Positions 52,551-61,660 of a stretch of 64,000 nucleotides of DNA are shown in pieces. Under the pieces are notes generated by a model that worked only from the letters and a program-made list of their open reading frames with translations, ran no database searches and was not told where the DNA came from. This stretch comes from Weeksellaceae bacterium TAE3-ERU29 (lineage in GTDB: Bacteria > Bacteroidota > Bacteroidia > Flavobacteriales > Weeksellaceae), in contig JAHUUM010000006.1 in the NCBI GenBank assembly GCA_019218445.1, forward strand, positions 50,167-114,166, given 5' to 3'. The number at the start of each line of letters is the position of its first letter. Within the stretch, counting starts at the first letter, position 1. The translations under genes and the position numbers were made by a program.

Positions 52551-53225
52551 TTATTGAGAGTCTTTTTCTTTAAGATCCAAATATACAGGTTTTTTATCTG
52601 TTGTAGGTAATTTATCTAAATCATTTATATTGGAAGTGGATGAGTTTCCATTACTTTTTCTATCTGCATTAATAACTCCATGGTTTTGGAAAAAGGTAAA
52701 TTCTCTAAAGTCTTCTGTTCCTTCCATACCATAATCAGAGGTTATTTTTGTTCCGTCCAGCCTTGAAATAATCACGGTATCTCGGGTATATATTTTTCTA
52801 TTTTGTTTGTCCCAAAAAATTTTTTCGGTTCTTAGTGTGTCTCCATCGTTATTAATCATAACAATATTACCTCTACCTTCATAAAAATTTCTTTTATCAT
52901 CAATTTTAGCCCAATCAGCTCTTAGATAGTTCGGTTTTTTGCTTTCTGCACTCCAAAAAGTTAAATCTAATCCTTTTCTCATAATTGTATAAGGAGAATC
53001 GATCAGAGTATATTCTTCTATAATTGGTGCTTTTAAGTTTACTTTTACAATTCCGGAATCTTTATATATAACATCTGCATTGATGGTAGTCCTATCGGCA
53101 AAGTTTCTATTAATTTCCCCGAGATCTCCGGTTTTAGATTCTTCGCACGCATGAAAAACCAAAGCAGCACCTATAAATAGGGCTGCTTTAATTAAGTATA
53201 TTCCTGACAATTTAAATTGTCTCAT
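52551..53225 (-). CDS. lptC: LptC-like LPS export lipoprotein
   Basis: A 224-residue lipoprotein (lipobox F-H-A-C, Cys27). It has an OstA/LptC-type beta-jellyroll: FADRTTINADVIYKDSGIVKVNLKAP, then ADWAKIDDKRNFYEGRGNIVMIN and DTLRTEKIFWDKQNRKIYTRDTVII, with alternating strands. LptC receives LPS from LptBFG on the periplasmic side. It uses the ATG at 53225; the upstream extension is unlikely. Gene order with an OMP, a TPR protein and CorC supports the call. It abuts the CorC gene. Confidence 0.82.
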   Translation of the reverse strand: MRQFKLSGIYLIKAALFIGAALVFHACEESKTGDLGEINRNFADRTTINADVIYKDSGIVKVNLKAPIIEEYTLIDSPYTIMRKGLDLTFWSAESKKPNYLRADWAKIDDKRNFYEGRGNIVMINNDGDTLRTEKIFWDKQNRKIYTRDTVIISRLDGTKITSDYGMEGTEDFREFTFFQNHGVINADRKSNGNSSTSNINDLDKLPTTDKKPVYLDLKEKDSQ

Positions 53226-53230
53226 AAAGT

Positions 53231-54661
53231 TTATCTTACAGTAGTTGTTGCTCCACCGAAGCAAGATATAGAAACTCTATCTCCTTTTTTCTTTCCTTGT
53301 TGGAAAGCCATTTCTAAACTTGGCCCGTTTGCATTGTAACTTGCAGCTGCACTTCTTGCTCTTTTACAAGATCTACTATCTACTGCACATGCTTTATTTG
53401 CAAAATCTGCTGCTACCCAATAAGCTGTTAACTTCTCAAAAGTGTTATTTCCACAACTATTAGCATTAGAACCAAATATTCCTGCTATTAACTCATAAGG
53501 AGCTCCGTACCCCGGCTTGTAACTTGTGGCTTTTTTAGCCCAATTTACTGCTGTGCTTAATTGTCCTATTTTTTGGTAAGATATTGCTATATAATAAGCA
53601 ATGTCTCCTTTTTGTCCTCCTGAAGCGTCATTTAATGCTTCTTGGAATAATTTTATAGCAGAGCTATAGTTTTTCTGAGAAAAAGCTCTGGCAGCTTGTC
53701 CGTATGAAGAACCAGGCCCAGGACCTTTTGAGCTTGCTTGAACCGGAGCTTGCTCTGCTTGTGGATTTGCTTTTTTCCATAGATAAGCATATTGTTTTTC
53801 TATAGTCTCCATGATTGGCAAATCATAACAGTCTCTTGATGCTAATTGTTGATAAGAGCTAATCAACCATTCTAAACTATCTCTGTTAGCTTCAAACTTA
53901 TTAATATACATTGGAGATAGATTCTCACATGTAGTATATTGAGATAATATTGCTTCCATAGAGTCTTGAATTTCTAAAAAGCTATTTTTAGCACTTTGAG
54001 CATTAGCCATTTTTTGTTCCTCTTCATTACTTAGTTTCTTAGCAGGATCTATTGTTTGTAAACTATCCAATTTTTCTGCTAATTCACCATATTCTCTTGA
54101 ACGCAATTCTATGTTTTTCTCTGTTACTTCTTTGGTTTTAAAGTATACATCTAAAGCTTCATCAAACTGTAATACTTGTTCGTTTAGTAATTCTAATGCG
54201 ATTGTATAATAATTTAACACTGTAGAAGTAGAAAGCTTTTCTGCCTCTGATGAATCAAATAATTTTTTATATTCTTTATAAATATTCTCTTTAGTTTTTA
54301 AATTATAGGTTAGCTCATAGTTAATTTTCTCACCTTCCCAATAAGCTGGTTTGTCATTAGGGAATAGATTGATTCTTTTCTGTAATAAATCTACAATCTG
54401 AGTTGCATATTTTTTACGCTCAGCCTCTGTTGTAGCATTTTTAGCCAACTCATCTAATATCTTTTCTCCAAAAATATAATAACTAACTTTTTTATCTGCA
54501 CATTTTTCTATTGCTTCAATAAAAGTAGGGTAAGCTTCTTCATAAGCTTCTTTCTGTACTAACTGATTTAATTTGATCTCGTAACCATCACAATTCTGAG
54601 CACTCACCTGATGAGATGCAAAAAATAGTAAGACAGAGCATACTGATAATAATTTCTTCAT
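53231..54661 (-). CDS. Tetratricopeptide-repeat periplasmic protein
   Basis: A 476-residue exported protein. A signal peptide (MKKLLSVCSVLLFFASHQVSAQ) leads to helical repeats through about residue 300, a low-complexity linker (SSKGPGPGSSYGQAARAF region) and TPR units such as NYSSAIKLFQEALND and YYIAISYQKIGQLSTAVNWAKKA. It ends with a Gly-Gly-Ala-Thr-Thr stretch. TPRs bind other proteins, and position suggests an outer-membrane assembly or LPS-related role, which is inference. I use ATG 54661, which gives a clean signal peptide; a longer frame begins further upstream. Confidence 0.8.
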   Translation of the reverse strand: MKKLLSVCSVLLFFASHQVSAQNCDGYEIKLNQLVQKEAYEEAYPTFIEAIEKCADKKVSYYIFGEKILDELAKNATTEAERKKYATQIVDLLQKRINLFPNDKPAYWEGEKINYELTYNLKTKENIYKEYKKLFDSSEAEKLSTSTVLNYYTIALELLNEQVLQFDEALDVYFKTKEVTEKNIELRSREYGELAEKLDSLQTIDPAKKLSNEEEQKMANAQSAKNSFLEIQDSMEAILSQYTTCENLSPMYINKFEANRDSLEWLISSYQQLASRDCYDLPIMETIEKQYAYLWKKANPQAEQAPVQASSKGPGPGSSYGQAARAFSQKNYSSAIKLFQEALNDASGGQKGDIAYYIAISYQKIGQLSTAVNWAKKATSYKPGYGAPYELIAGIFGSNANSCGNNTFEKLTAYWVAADFANKACAVDSRSCKRARSAAASYNANGPSLEMAFQQGKKKGDRVSISCFGGATTTVR

Positions 54662-54683
54662 TTTTTTCTCTATTTTTCGGTTA

Positions 54684-55958
54684 TTAATTGTACTTTCTTC
54701 TTTGGAACCAAGAATCATTTAATGTGAAACTTAATTTCATGTTCACAAAATTCTCTTTTATTAAGTTGTTTTTCTCTGTTCCTTGTTGTCCTAGCTCTAC
54801 TCCTATATTTATTTCAGAAGGGTCAGAAGCTTTTCCAACAGGGAGTCCTAATCCAAATGTTATACCATATTTTTGAATATCGTTTCCATTAATGGAAATT
54901 GGCGTTCTTTCATAGAAAGCTCCACCGCGGTAAGTTGTTCTGGCAAAGTAGTTTGTGTAGCTATTTACATTAGGTACAATAAATCCTCCTATAGCTGATC
55001 TAAACCTATCATTAAAGGCTATATTTTCATTCTTTAATTTAAATTTTGAGTTTTGTTCCCAGTCTAACTGTACTCCAATATTCCATCTGTAATCTTCTCC
55101 GTAGCTAACACCTATACCTACTTTTTGTGGTAAATTTAAACTTGTAGAAGTGTTTTCTTTATAAACTATATCCTGATTATACATTTGTTTACTTAAAGGA
55201 TCAATTGCATAAGTAAGCACTTGATATTGTTGCTCAGAGGATAATCCATTTCCTATGGTATAATTAAGCCCTAAATTTAAACGATTTCTTTCTTTTATTT
55301 TCTTAGAATAAGCTAATCCCCCTGTAAAAATAAATCCATTAATATCGATTGAGTTTTCAAAAGAACTAAGAAGAATTGCATCACTTGTATTATGTATTTC
55401 TTTCTTCTCTAACCCACCGAACAAATAAGATGCTTTTAAACCTACAGCAAAATTATTAGTAACATTATATGATGTGAAAAGCTGTACAGTGTTTAAATCT
55501 CCTTCTCCTTTATAACTATTATAAGTATTAGGTGTAACTTTAGTATTTATATTTACGATGTCATAACCTAATGATGAGTAAGGCTGAAAGTTAAACCCTC
55601 CTCGCCACTTAGCTCCCATAGGGAATGCCAAGCTCAGTTTAGAAATATAAGTAGTGCTTCTTTCTGCTTTCAGGTCATTGCTTTCAAAGGAAGAAGCGTT
55701 AAGAGTTCCTTCAAAAGTGAAACTGGTATAATTTAAATTAATATTAGCTGCAGGGTTTGCGAAGTTAGCCTGTGAACCATAAGTTGACATATAAGCGGAA
55801 GAAACTCCTCCCATACCAAAATTAGCAGCATCATTGCTCAATCTGTAATCGCCGTATCCAAAAGAGGAATACGGAGATATAGAGGTTTTTTGTGCTTGCA
55901 ACTGAGCTAATACTAAAAGAAAAGCTACTCCACATAAAATCCTTTTATTTTTAAACAT
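54684..55958 (-). CDS. Outer-membrane beta-barrel protein of the LptC cluster
   Basis: A 424-residue protein with signal peptide MFKNKRILCGVAFLLVLAQLQAQ, then PYSSFGYGDYRLSNDAANFGMGGVSSAY and strand-rich repeats through the end (FVNMKLSFTLNDSWFQRRKYN). It looks like a FadL/PorV-type barrel, a common first member of a Bacteroidetes OMP-TPR-LptC-CorC-PpiD cluster. The function is unknown to me. Between it and the TPR gene is a 22-bp gap, suggesting cotranscription. Confidence 0.75.
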   Translation of the reverse strand: MFKNKRILCGVAFLLVLAQLQAQKTSISPYSSFGYGDYRLSNDAANFGMGGVSSAYMSTYGSQANFANPAANINLNYTSFTFEGTLNASSFESNDLKAERSTTYISKLSLAFPMGAKWRGGFNFQPYSSLGYDIVNINTKVTPNTYNSYKGEGDLNTVQLFTSYNVTNNFAVGLKASYLFGGLEKKEIHNTSDAILLSSFENSIDINGFIFTGGLAYSKKIKERNRLNLGLNYTIGNGLSSEQQYQVLTYAIDPLSKQMYNQDIVYKENTSTSLNLPQKVGIGVSYGEDYRWNIGVQLDWEQNSKFKLKNENIAFNDRFRSAIGGFIVPNVNSYTNYFARTTYRGGAFYERTPISINGNDIQKYGITFGLGLPVGKASDPSEINIGVELGQQGTEKNNLIKENFVNMKLSFTLNDSWFQRRKYN

Positions 55959-56142
55959 TTATTCTATATTAGTTAATAATGTCTGCAAATATGATAATTA
56001 ATAAGATAAATTAAAAATAGAATATTACAGAATCTTGTTAAATAGTATAAAAATTTTAGTTAACCAATTAATAATTAGCAAATAAAAACTATTTCCCGAT
56101 AAAGCATAACCGGAAAATAGTTTTATTTAAAGTTAATTCTAA

Positions 56143-57594
56143 TTATTTTTTTGGAGTATTCTTTAAAATAGATAATAAAAACTTCCAAAATTTTTGAGTG
56201 CTTTCTATATTTACTTTTTCATCCGGAGAGTGAGCTCCTAAAATTGTAGGTCCAAAACTAACCATATCTAATCCCGGAATATGTTCGCTTATAATTCCGC
56301 ACTCAAGACCGGCATGGCAAGCAGCTACATGAGGCTCTTCTTTAAACATTTCTTTATATAATGTTTTTAACTCTGCTAATATTTCAGATTCTCTATTTGG
56401 TGCCCAACCGGGATAATCACCTTCTTTCATGACAGTAAATCCTGTGTTTTCAAAAGTTTCTGTAAGTCGTTGAGCAACTTCTTCTTTACTTTCTTCTACA
56501 CTACTTCTGGTTAAGCATTGAATAGTAGCTTTTCCATCTTTTAAAATTACTCTTGCTAAGTTGTTTGACGCCTCTACTAATCCTTCTATTTCAGGGCTCA
56601 TTTTAAATACTCCATTATGAGTTTCAATAAGCATTTTAGTGAATGCTTTAGAGTCTTCTACACTAATTGAATTAGTAGGTTCTTCTTCACTGGCTTCAAT
56701 TAATACAGTTAAATTAGGATCTGTATCTTTTAATTTATCCTTAATTTCCCAAGCCTTGTCTTCTACTTCTCTTTCCGCAGTGGAAACATTTTCTAATACT
56801 AAAACTGCATGAGCCTCTCTCGGGATAGCATTTCTAAGCCCACCACCATCAACTTCGTTTATTTTATAATCATCAGAAATACTATTGATTAATTCACCTA
56901 ATATTTTATTGGCATTCCCTAATCCTTTATGAATCTCCATTCCGCTGTGTCCCCCGGTTAACCCTTTAACTGTTATTTTTAAAGACATTTCTTCACTTTG
57001 AGTATGCTGTAATTCATAAGTTCTTTCAGCAGTAACATCTACACCTCCGGCACATCCGATTCCGATTTCGTTATCTTCTTCAGTATCTAAATTTAAAAGG
57101 ATTTTACCTTTAAAAAGACTTCCGTCTAAGTGTTTAGCTCCCGTCATTCCTGTTTCTTCATCTATTGTGAATAAAGCCTCAATTGCAGGATGCTCTATTT
57201 CATTTGAACTTAAAATTGCCATAATAGCAGCAACACCTATTCCGTTATCTGCTCCTAAAGTTGTGCCTTTTGCTTTTACCCAACCATCTACAACTTCCAT
57301 TTCAATTCCTTGTGTAGCAAAATCGAAATTCGTATCATTATTTTTTTGATGAACCATGTCTAAATGAGATTGTAAAATTAATGTTTTACGATCCTCCATT
57401 CCTTGTGTAGCCGGCTTTTTTATGATAACATTCCCGATTTTATCCTCTAATGTTTCTAAGCCTAATTTTTGCCCGAAATCTTTCATAAATTCACGTACTT
57501 TTTCTTCTTTTTTAGAAGGACGAGGTACGGCATTTAAGTCAGTAAAGTGATTCCAAAGAGCCTTTGGTTCTAAATTTCTTATTTCTTGGTTCAT
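56143..57594 (-). CDS. pepD: Aminoacyl-histidine dipeptidase (M20 family)
   Basis: A 483-residue metallopeptidase. Metal-binding segments are LQSHLDMVHQK (about 68-78), TTLGADNGIG (about 113-122), the catalytic DEETGMTGAKHL (about 147-158) and LDTEEDNEIGIGCAGG (about 170-185). A later HAGLECG (about 426-432) carries a further ligand. PepD hydrolyses Xaa-His dipeptides in the cytosol. It has its own -7 box and ends with a 184-bp gap before the OMP gene start. Confidence 0.93.
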   Translation of the reverse strand: MNQEIRNLEPKALWNHFTDLNAVPRPSKKEEKVREFMKDFGQKLGLETLEDKIGNVIIKKPATQGMEDRKTLILQSHLDMVHQKNNDTNFDFATQGIEMEVVDGWVKAKGTTLGADNGIGVAAIMAILSSNEIEHPAIEALFTIDEETGMTGAKHLDGSLFKGKILLNLDTEEDNEIGIGCAGGVDVTAERTYELQHTQSEEMSLKITVKGLTGGHSGMEIHKGLGNANKILGELINSISDDYKINEVDGGGLRNAIPREAHAVLVLENVSTAEREVEDKAWEIKDKLKDTDPNLTVLIEASEEEPTNSISVEDSKAFTKMLIETHNGVFKMSPEIEGLVEASNNLARVILKDGKATIQCLTRSSVEESKEEVAQRLTETFENTGFTVMKEGDYPGWAPNRESEILAELKTLYKEMFKEEPHVAACHAGLECGIISEHIPGLDMVSFGPTILGAHSPDEKVNIESTQKFWKFLLSILKNTPKK

Positions 57595-57625
57595 AAATAT
57601 GATTTTATTTCTTGTTGCGTTTTTC

Positions 57626-57633
57626 CAAAGTTA
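57626..57633 (-). promoter_or_regulatory. Candidate -7 box for pepD
   Basis: The minus strand reads TAACTTTG, a full TAnnTTTG match, 31 bp before the pepD ATG. Confidence 0.45.
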
Positions 57634-57674
57634 CAAAATGTAGTTCATTTTATACATATAGTAAAAGCACAAAA

Positions 57675-57696
57675 AAAGAGCCAAAATAGGCTCTTT
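57675..57696 (-). terminator. Terminator of the DUF6702-like gene
   Basis: AAAGAGCC (57675-57682), loop AAAATA, GGCTCTTT (57689-57696), with a T-run on the minus strand. It lies 24 bp past the stop. Confidence 0.85.
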
Positions 57697-57720
57697 AAAT
57701 ATTTACAAATCAATTTTAAA

Positions 57721-58212
57721 TTAATTAAATATAACTTTCCCTGTTTCACTTCCTTTCTTAGTTACAAAAGAATCTCTTTTGTTATTAATATTAAAGTTGA
57801 TGAAGTTCTGTTGATCTGAGAATTCATTTACGAGCATAGAGTTTCTAATTTCTATTGAAGAAACATTAGATACATTTGAAACTTCAAAATAAAGCCTTGT
57901 TGCCTTAGGTGAAGTTTGTGCCTGAGCATAATCATAATTCACTCTATTTTCATTGATTTTAACAATGAAATTATTCTTCAAATATCTTTCAACTGCTGCA
58001 TTAAATTGTGCTTCATTCTCTATCCCTACTCCTACTGCCTTTACTAAGTCTTCTGTAACAAATTTAGAATTAAAAGTCATAGATGAGCTCCCTGTATTCA
58101 ATTCTACTTTTGTAGTTGAAGTATGGAAAGTATTAAATGTTATAAATGCAAAAAGAAAAAAAGATGGAACCAGAATAAATATTAATCTTTTTATGTTTTT
58201 TAAATTTTTCAT
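57721..58212 (-). CDS. DUF6702-like membrane-anchored protein
   Basis: A 163-residue protein with one N-terminal hydrophobic segment (about 10-27). A beta-strand/helix alternation follows: TTKVELNTGSSSMTFNSKFVTEDL, ENEAQFNAAVERYLKNNFIVKIN, RLYFEVSNVSNVSSIEIRNSML and NFINFNINNKRDSFVTKKG. This is reminiscent of the DUF6702 proteins of Flavobacteriia, which often sit near M1 peptidase or HupE genes. The match is from memory and modest. ATG 58212 is chosen over a TTG two codons upstream. Function unknown. Confidence 0.6.
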   Translation of the reverse strand: MKNLKNIKRLIFILVPSFFLFAFITFNTFHTSTTKVELNTGSSSMTFNSKFVTEDLVKAVGVGIENEAQFNAAVERYLKNNFIVKINENRVNYDYAQAQTSPKATRLYFEVSNVSNVSSIEIRNSMLVNEFSDQQNFINFNINNKRDSFVTKKGSETGKVIFN

Positions 58213-58290
58213 ATCCAAGCATTTCTAATTCTATCCTCAAATAGAATGCCACTTATGTAATTCTTTGATCTTTAATTGTTTTTAGAGCAA

Positions 58291-58719
58291 TTATTGTAAC
58301 CAAACTGACCACGGAATCATGTAAAAGCACAATAAGGATAATATTAAAAATATTAATGTGGAAACTTTAATAATAGGTGATTTTTTCAGTTTTACATTAG
58401 CAATCGTAATTAATATTACTGCGGTAAACATCATAAACGGGTGTTCTACAGTGAAAAGACGTATGGTACTCTCTTTCATGTTCATATTACTCCAATATCC
58501 TTGAATCATAGGGGATACGATATATAAAACGACCCCTACTAAAAACTGAATATGAAATGATAATACGGTATAAAAAGATATTTTTTTAAGTCCTCTTGTG
58601 ACAGGCTTTTTTGTAATAAAATAATATAAAACCATTGCAAATAATAGAATAGAACTCAGTACAACTACATAAGCCCACATACAATGGAATGTTTTGATAA
58701 ACGGATAAATACTGTTCAT
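58291..58719 (-). CDS. Four-helix membrane protein, unknown
   Basis: A 142-residue integral membrane protein with four helices (about 14-35, 47-70, 86-108 and 117-138). Histidines fall inside or next to helices (HCMWAY near 12, FHIQFLVG near 51 and VEHPFMM near 91), so a haem-binding cytochrome-b-like role is conceivable. It resembles small Bacteroidetes proteins of that type that I remember only loosely. It is followed by the DUF6702-like gene in the same direction. Confidence 0.6.
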   Translation of the reverse strand: MNSIYPFIKTFHCMWAYVVVLSSILLFAMVLYYFITKKPVTRGLKKISFYTVLSFHIQFLVGVVLYIVSPMIQGYWSNMNMKESTIRLFTVEHPFMMFTAVILITIANVKLKKSPIIKVSTLIFLILSLLCFYMIPWSVWLQ

Positions 58720-58816
58720 GATAATTTTTTAATTTTGGCAAATATATACAATTGCATAAAAAGAATTAGGTTTGCTTATTTCTTACTGTGTTATTTAGTA
58801 TTTTTCTAAATTATAT

Positions 58817-61624
58817 TTAATGTGCCTCTAACCAATTTTTACCTATACCACATTCTACAACCAATGGAACGCTAAATTCAATAGCATTTTCCATCGTTTC
58901 TTTTATGATAGGTTTTACGATTTCTAATTCATCTTTTGGAGTTTCAAAAACTAACTCATCGTGCACTTGCAAAAGCATTTTAGTTTTGAAGTTTTTTTCG
59001 TTTAAAATTTGATGAAGTTTTACCATTCCCAGCTTTATAATATCTGCCGCACTTCCTTGTACTGGAGCATTTACTGCGTTTCGTTCAGCGTGACTTCTCA
59101 CTACATAATTGTTGGAATTAATATCTCTCAAGTAACGTCTTCTGCCCAAAATAGTCTCAACATAACCTTGTTTTCTTGCTAAATCCACTTGCTTAGACAT
59201 ATAATCTTTTAATTGAGGATAAGTTTCAAAATAAGCATCAATTAAGTCTTTGGATTCTCCGCGAGAAAGAGTGGTTTGTTCACTTAGACCAAAAGCAGAA
59301 ACTCCATAAATAATCCCAAAGTTTACGGTTTTAGCGTTACTTCTTTGCTCTCGTGTAACTTCATTCGGATTTATTCCAAATACTTTTGCAGCAGTCGCCG
59401 TGTGAATGTCTTCCCCGTTTAAGAAGGATTCCATCATGGCTTTGTCTTGGCTCATTCCCGCAATTAATCTTAATTCAATTTGAGAATAATCCGCCGCTAA
59501 AATCACGTGATTGTCGTCTTTGGCAATGAATGATTTTCTTACTTCTTGCCCTCTCGGAGTTCTTATCGGAATGTTTTGCAAATTCGGATTATTTGATGCT
59601 AATCTTCCCGTTGCTGCTACGGTTTGAGCAAATACCGTATGAATTCTCCCCGTTTTTTTATCTACTTCATTTGGTAAAGAATCTACATAAGTCGATTTTA
59701 ATTTCTGAAGTTGGCGGTATTCCAAAATATTTGCAATAATTGGGTGTTTATCAACTAATTTAGATAAAATATCTTCTGAGGTTGAATATTGTCCTGTTCT
59801 GGTTTTTTTCGGTTTTTTAACCAATTGCATTTTCTCGAACAGAATATCTCCCAGTTGTTTAGGGGAATTTAAATTGAATTCTTCTTCTGCAAATTCATAA
59901 ATCTTTTTTTCTAATTCGGCTAAATCGGTTTCTAATTCTTTTGAGATTTCGGCTAAGGCAGAAACGTCCAAAGTAATGCCCTCTTTCTCCATGTCGGCAA
60001 GTACTTTTATTAAAGGAATTTCTACTTCTTGGAATAATTTCTCGGCTTTAATTTCTTCTAACTTAGGCTGAAAAACTTGTTTTAATTGATAGGTAATATC
60101 TGCATCTTCAACGGCGTATTCGGTTTGTTGGTCTAACGGAACACTGTCGAAACTTTTCTGATTTTTACCTTTTTTTCCGATTAAAGATTCAATGCTTACG
60201 GGCTGATAATTCAAATAAGTTTCGGATAAAGTATCCATATTGTGTCGCATATCCGGATTGATGAGATAATGCGCTACCATTGTGTCATAAATTGGCGAGG
60301 CAATCTGAATACCGTATTTAAATAATACTTTTATATCATATTTTAAATTCTGACCAATTTTTAGGATTTCATTATTTTCTAAAACGGGACGTAAGACTTC
60401 TAATTTAGCTTTGGTTTCCTCGAAATCTTTACTAAAAGTTACATAATATCCTTTCCCCGCCTCATAACTGAAAGACATTCCTACCAGCTCAGCATCTAAG
60501 GCTTTTAAATCGGTTGTTTCACAATCAAAACAGAATTCTTTTTGCTTTAAAAGTTTGTTTACCAATAGTTTTAATCCCATTTCAGAATCCACTAATTGAT
60601 ATAAATGCTCCTGATTTTCTATGGTTTTAAACGCTGTTTGAGTTGTGTCCGTTTCTTCTGTAACAGCATCAAATAGAGTGGGCGTAGAATTTTCTACTTT
60701 TGGTTGGAGTTTCTTTAATTCATCTTCGGCACTATATGTTTTATAGATATTTTCTAATAATCTTCTAAACTCCAGTTCATTAAAAATTTCTGTAACTTTC
60801 TCAAAATCGGGTTTGTCTACCGTTAGAGATTTTTCATCAAAATCTACAGGGGCATCGGTTAAAATCGTAGCTAATCGTTTAGATAAAAAGGCTTGTTCTT
60901 TATTTTCCTCTACATTTTGTTTTTGCTTACCTTTTAGCTCGTGAGTGTTTTCATAAAGAGCTTCCATTGAGCCATACTTCGCTAATAATTTCTGAGCTAT
61001 TTTTGGCCCAATTCCCGGAATTCCCGGAATATTATCAGCACTATCACCCATCATTCCAAGATAGTCTATCACTTGATGAGGTGATTCTAATCCGAAATTC
61101 TCTTGTATCTCTTTTACTCCCCAAATCTGAATCCCACCACCACGAGAAGAGGGCTTATACATTTTTACTTTATCGGTAACAAGTTGAGCGAAATCTTTAT
61201 CAGGAGTTACCATATAAGTAGTGAAACCTTCGTCTTCTGCCTGACGAGATAGTGTCCCGATAACGTCATCTGCCTCATAACCCTCAGCAAATAAAATCGG
61301 AATGTGCATAGCTCTTAAAATTTCCTGAATATAAGGAACGGCAACTTTAATTCCTTCGGGCGTTTCATCACGATTTGCTTTGTAATCAGGGAAATATCCA
61401 TGTCTTAAAGTATTTTGACTCCCAACATCGAAAACAACTGCTAAGTGCGTAGGCTGTTCTCGCTTAATCACATCTAAAAGAGAATTCATAAACCCCATAA
61501 TGGCAGAGGTGTTCAGTCCTTTAGAGTTAATTCTTGGATTTTTAATAAAAGCATAATATCCTCTGAAAATCAAAGCATAAGCATCTAATAAAAATAATCG
61601 TTTATCTTGGTCGGGTGTCGTCAT
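58817..61624 (-). CDS. polA: DNA polymerase I
   Basis: A 935-residue three-domain polymerase. The N-terminal 5'-3' exonuclease has LLDAYALIFRGYYAF (about 12-26), YEADDVIGTLSRQA, TPDKDFAQLV and GDSADNIPGIPGIGPKIAQKLL. The 3'-5' exonuclease domain keeps FCFDCETTDLKALDAELVG (about 362-380, Asp/Glu pair intact), so proofreading should work. The polymerase has DYSQIELRLIAGMSQD (motif A), RSNAKTVNFGIIYG (motif B) and LQVHDELVFE (motif C). It lies 36 bp downstream of the M3 peptidase gene. Confidence 0.97.
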   Translation of the reverse strand: MTTPDQDKRLFLLDAYALIFRGYYAFIKNPRINSKGLNTSAIMGFMNSLLDVIKREQPTHLAVVFDVGSQNTLRHGYFPDYKANRDETPEGIKVAVPYIQEILRAMHIPILFAEGYEADDVIGTLSRQAEDEGFTTYMVTPDKDFAQLVTDKVKMYKPSSRGGGIQIWGVKEIQENFGLESPHQVIDYLGMMGDSADNIPGIPGIGPKIAQKLLAKYGSMEALYENTHELKGKQKQNVEENKEQAFLSKRLATILTDAPVDFDEKSLTVDKPDFEKVTEIFNELEFRRLLENIYKTYSAEDELKKLQPKVENSTPTLFDAVTEETDTTQTAFKTIENQEHLYQLVDSEMGLKLLVNKLLKQKEFCFDCETTDLKALDAELVGMSFSYEAGKGYYVTFSKDFEETKAKLEVLRPVLENNEILKIGQNLKYDIKVLFKYGIQIASPIYDTMVAHYLINPDMRHNMDTLSETYLNYQPVSIESLIGKKGKNQKSFDSVPLDQQTEYAVEDADITYQLKQVFQPKLEEIKAEKLFQEVEIPLIKVLADMEKEGITLDVSALAEISKELETDLAELEKKIYEFAEEEFNLNSPKQLGDILFEKMQLVKKPKKTRTGQYSTSEDILSKLVDKHPIIANILEYRQLQKLKSTYVDSLPNEVDKKTGRIHTVFAQTVAATGRLASNNPNLQNIPIRTPRGQEVRKSFIAKDDNHVILAADYSQIELRLIAGMSQDKAMMESFLNGEDIHTATAAKVFGINPNEVTREQRSNAKTVNFGIIYGVSAFGLSEQTTLSRGESKDLIDAYFETYPQLKDYMSKQVDLARKQGYVETILGRRRYLRDINSNNYVVRSHAERNAVNAPVQGSAADIIKLGMVKLHQILNEKNFKTKMLLQVHDELVFETPKDELEIVKPIIKETMENAIEFSVPLVVECGIGKNWLEAH

Positions 61625-61660
61625 ATTTTGAATTTAAAATAATAATATTTAATGTAAAAC

